From NCBI RefSeq assembly GCF_010977575.1, contig NZ_CP048812.1:2108001-2172000 (forward strand): a stretch of DNA of 64,000 nucleotides, in the 5' to 3' direction. Within the stretch, counting starts at the first letter, position 1. The number at the start of each line of letters is the position of its first letter. Source of the stretch: Halomonas socia (lineage in GTDB: Bacteria > Pseudomonadota > Gammaproteobacteria > Pseudomonadales > Halomonadaceae). Under the pieces are notes generated by a model. The model was not told the DNA's origin. It was given only the letters and a program-made list of their open reading frames with translations, and did not search any database. A program made the position numbers and the translations under genes. Shown piece after piece: positions 61,486-64,000 of this stretch.

Positions 61486-61726
61486 GGTGGGGCTCCTTCC
61501 GGGTGATGTAACAGGATTAGTCGTTCGTACCGACTCCTGCTAGTCGGTTGGAGCACCGTGATTTCGACAGGGCTAGCATGGATCTCGATGGAGCCACGCG
61601 AGTAGCGAGCGGTCATACCCCCGTCAGCATCGGCGTCATCGAGATGCGCCCCGTGGTGGATTTCAGCCAGTGCCGGCATGGCTGTTGAGCCTGGCAGCCG
61701 GCCTTTTGGCTCTACACGCGCTGGAT

Positions 61727-62554
61727 TCAATCAGCGTCAGCCGAAAGCGCCACTGCACGCTGGGCCTCAAGCGCCTGGAGCCGTTCTTCCAGCGCCTGCT
61801 TGATGCCCGTATACGCCGAGCTGCCGAGTGCCAGCCGCAAGGATGGTTTGGGCTCGTCGGCGGCGGCGATCATGGCGTCTACCGTTCTGGCGGCATCGCC
61901 CTTTATCTCGAAGCTGCCATCCGCCACGGCACGCCTGACATCGCCCGCCGGGGTGGCGTCATAGATCGCCATCGGCGTGCCTTGCACGAGCCCGGTCGCA
62001 AAATCGGTCGCAGTGGGGCCCGGTTCGACCAGGATGAAATCGATCCCGAGCGGCGCCACTTCCTGCGCCGTCGATTCGACGAAACCCTCGATGCCCCACT
62101 TGGTAGCGTGGTAGAGCGAGAAGTTGGGATAGGCCTTCTGGCCGCCTTCCGAGGATACCTGCACGATGCGCCCGCCGCCCTGGGCGCGCAGGTGGGGTAG
62201 CGTTGCGCGGATCAGCTGGATCGAGCCGGTGAGATTGGTGGCGATCTGGTGGTCTATCTGCTCATCGCTGAGCTCTTCGGCGGCCCCGAAGAGGCCATAG
62301 CCGGCGTTGGACACCACCACATCGACCCTGCCCATACGCGCGAAGGCCTGGCGGGTAACCTCGCGGATCCGCGGCACATCGGTAAGATCGAGTTTCAGCA
62401 CCAATAGGCGTTCGCCGTGTGCCTGCTGCAACGCGTCGAGCACGTTCTCCCGGCGCAGCGTGGCGACCACGCGATCGCCACGTGCCAGTAGCCGTTCGGT
62501 CATCAGTCGGCCGAGGCCTGAGGAGGCTCCGGTAATCAACCATGTCTTGCTCAT
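61727..62554 (-). CDS. SDR-family oxidoreductase
   Basis: A 275-residue short-chain dehydrogenase: TGASSGLGR near residue 8, VVSNAGYGLFG (NAG) near 85, the catalytic Ser in VSSEGGQ, Tyr/Lys in YHATKWGIEGF and PGPTATDF. This is the so-called classical C-like pattern of oxidoreductases with the YHATKWG box. AAGGAAGGAAC lies before the ATG at 62554. It is divergent from a LysR gene 103 bases away, which very likely controls it. Substrate unknown. Confidence 0.92.
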   Translation of the reverse strand: MSKTWLITGASSGLGRLMTERLLARGDRVVATLRRENVLDALQQAHGERLLVLKLDLTDVPRIREVTRQAFARMGRVDVVVSNAGYGLFGAAEELSDEQIDHQIATNLTGSIQLIRATLPHLRAQGGGRIVQVSSEGGQKAYPNFSLYHATKWGIEGFVESTAQEVAPLGIDFILVEPGPTATDFATGLVQGTPMAIYDATPAGDVRRAVADGSFEIKGDAARTVDAMIAAADEPKPSLRLALGSSAYTGIKQALEERLQALEAQRAVALSADAD

Positions 62555-62657
62555 CGTTCCGTTCCTTCCTTCGGGTGGGTTGCAGTTCATGGTGGTACTC
62601 CCGATTGGAAAGCAGAAGTCGTCTAGTATGGGATGATGTCGTGAGAGGAATTCACCA

Positions 62658-63590
62658 ATGACCAAGCCGACGCTGGCCGACCTGGACGCCTTTGCGGTGG
62701 TAGCCGCCGAGCGGAGCTTTCGCCGCGCGGCCGATCTCATCGGAGTCTCGCGCTCGGCATTGAGCCACCGAATGAGACATCTGGAAGAGCAGCTGGGCGT
62801 CAGGTTGTTACACCGCACCACCCGAAGTGTCACACTGACCGATGCCGGCAGTCGGTTCCTGGCGCGCATAACGCCGACCCTGAAGGAGCTGGATGCCACG
62901 CTGGATACGCTCGCCGACGACCGCGGCGAACCCAGCGGCCAGCTGCGCATCAATGCCGGCAAGGAGGCGATCCGGCTGCTGCTAGCCCATGTCGTTCCCG
63001 CCTACCTGCGGCAATACCCTGAGGTGGATCTCGACCTCGTCAGCGAAGGGCGGCTCGTCGATATCGTCGAGCAGGGGTTCGATGCCGGGGTCCGGCTGGG
63101 GGAGGCGGTGCCCCAGGACATGATTGCGGTGAAGCTGGGCGATGACTTGCGATTCCTCGCCGTGGCCTCGCCGGACTACTTGCACCGCTTCGGCAGGCCC
63201 AAGGTGCCCGACGATCTACACAAGCATCACTGCATCCGCCAACGGCTGCCCAGCGGCAAGCGATACCGCTGGGAATTCGAACGGCGAGGGCAGGAGATCG
63301 CCGTCGATGTACCCGGCACCCTGACGCTCGACGATATCGGCCTCATGGTCGAAGCGGCGGTCGACGGCCTCGGTATCGCCTTCGTTCCTGAAGTTGCGGC
63401 CCGCGACCGGCTTGCATCGGGCCAGCTCGTTGCGGTGTTGGAAGCATGGAGCCCGCCATACCCCGGCTTGATGCTCTACTATCCCGGGCATCGCCACGTG
63501 CCCGCGGCGCTGCGCGCCTTCATCGACCTGGTGAAGGCGCCGGACACCCAGGCCAGCATGCGTAGGGCTCTGGTTGCCGGTGGCACCTAG
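62658..63590 (+). CDS. LysR-family regulator of the divergent SDR gene
   Basis: A 310-residue LysR protein: FAVVAAERSFRRAADLIGVSRSALSHRMRHLEEQLG at the N-terminus and an effector domain with GQLRINAGKEAIRLLLAHVVPAYL and VDIVEQGFDAGVRLGEAVPQDM, typical of the PgrR/CrgA-like branch. The start has GAGAGGA upstream. The stop codon TAG lies at the edge of the IS630-type element that follows, so the natural end may have been altered by the insertion; the length is nevertheless normal. Confidence 0.93.
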   Translation: MTKPTLADLDAFAVVAAERSFRRAADLIGVSRSALSHRMRHLEEQLGVRLLHRTTRSVTLTDAGSRFLARITPTLKELDATLDTLADDRGEPSGQLRINAGKEAIRLLLAHVVPAYLRQYPEVDLDLVSEGRLVDIVEQGFDAGVRLGEAVPQDMIAVKLGDDLRFLAVASPDYLHRFGRPKVPDDLHKHHCIRQRLPSGKRYRWEFERRGQEIAVDVPGTLTLDDIGLMVEAAVDGLGIAFVPEVAARDRLASGQLVAVLEAWSPPYPGLMLYYPGHRHVPAALRAFIDLVKAPDTQASMRRALVAGGT

Positions 63591-63615
63591 TGTGGTGTCT
63601 CACAAGTTAGGGTCA

Positions 63616-64000
63616 TTAATTGCCTCGGCCTTTCTGCCGATTTAGTGATGCAGCGGCTCTGCCAACGGAAGCGATAATGTCATCCGCCGATTTTCGCCAC
63701 TTGAACGGCTTGGGATCCTCGTTGTAAATCGCTAGATAATGCCGGATCGAGTCTTCCAAATCGTTCACGCTGGTGTGCGCTTGCCGCTTGATCCATTTTT
63801 CGCTGATTGTTGAGAAAAAGCGTTCCACCAAATTCAGCCAAGACGCTGAGGTCGGGGTGAAATGGATATGATAGCGTGGCCTCTCTGCCAACCAGGCTTT
63901 CACTTTATCGGTCTTGTGGGTTCCGTAATTATCCATGATGAGGTGAATATCCAGACATGTTGGCACATCCCTGTCGATGGCATTGAGGAACTCCAGAAAC
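63616..64000 (-). mobile_element. IS630-family transposase, partial
   Basis: The C-terminal 127 codons of a DDE transposase; the frame is open to the window edge. The second catalytic Asp in HLIMDNYGTHKTDKV and the last Glu in SASWLNLVERFFSTISEKW are in place, as in IS630/Tc1-like DDE_3 enzymes. The first Asp and the helix-turn-helix must lie beyond the window. This family inserts at TA dinucleotides; the element's end lies between the LysR stop and the transposase stop. Confidence 0.9.

Noticed and set aside
61443-61679. Minus-strand frame beginning MPALAEIHHGAHLDDADADGG
   Set aside because: It runs into the VOC gene start, has no good ribosome site and no recognisable family; left as non-coding.

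Overview
The window looks like a chromosomal stretch of a halophilic gammaproteobacterium, most probably Halomonas or a close relative. This is inferred from the high-GC gene style, the many TRAP and ABC solute uptake systems, and family composition (RibH2, CorA, tandem UspA, DUF3581, DUF3008, DUF1499); no rRNA or other marker gene is present to prove it. No tRNA, rRNA or CRISPR array was seen.

Layout. (1) 1-8700, minus strand: a sugar-alcohol catabolic operon read from right to left. It holds a split transketolase, an FGGY kinase, a SorC-type regulator, two short-chain dehydrogenases, a ribose-type binding protein, a DUF2291 protein and an ABC ATPase cut by the window edge. Two copies of the palindrome ATTCA-N5-TGAAT lie upstream. 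(2) 9.2-9.9 kb: a RibH2-type lumazine synthase behind an FMN riboswitch. (3) 10.2-26.0 kb: mainly housekeeping and envelope genes (lipoprotein, AsmA-like protein, DUF3581, UspA, acyltransferase, esterase, a binding protein beside a chemoreceptor, CorA, MFS, NnrU-like, SDR). (4) 26.0-33.5 kb: an accessory island of visibly lower GC carrying an IclR regulator, an FAD oxidoreductase, a fused TRAP permease, a TAXI receptor and an MFS carrier. It ends in an IS3 remnant and a decayed second copy of the 3' end of the SDR gene that lies at the other edge. (5) 33.6-40.7 kb: a dehydrogenase coupled to an unusual proline-racemase-like protein, then ArfB, a DAO-type oxidase, DUF3008, an M42 peptidase, a lipoprotein and DUF1499. 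(6) 40.8-49.8 kb, minus strand: a LysR regulator followed by a DUF1445 hydro-lyase, a TRAP transporter, DUF2848, an amidase, a membrane protein and an Old Yellow Enzyme homologue, which reads as uptake and degradation of an organic acid or cyclic amide. (7) 49.9-64 kb: nitroreductase, AraC, CbiX-like, cytosine-deaminase-like, phosphoesterase, a LysR/class D beta-lactamase pair, exporters, DUF1835, VOC and SDR/LysR genes, ending in an IS630-type transposase that runs off the window.

Four genes (AsmA-like, acyltransferase, FAD oxidoreductase, class D beta-lactamase) are each broken by exactly one missing base in a run of five or six G/C. Restoring that base gives a full-length protein in every case, so the breaks may be base-calling errors rather than true mutations.
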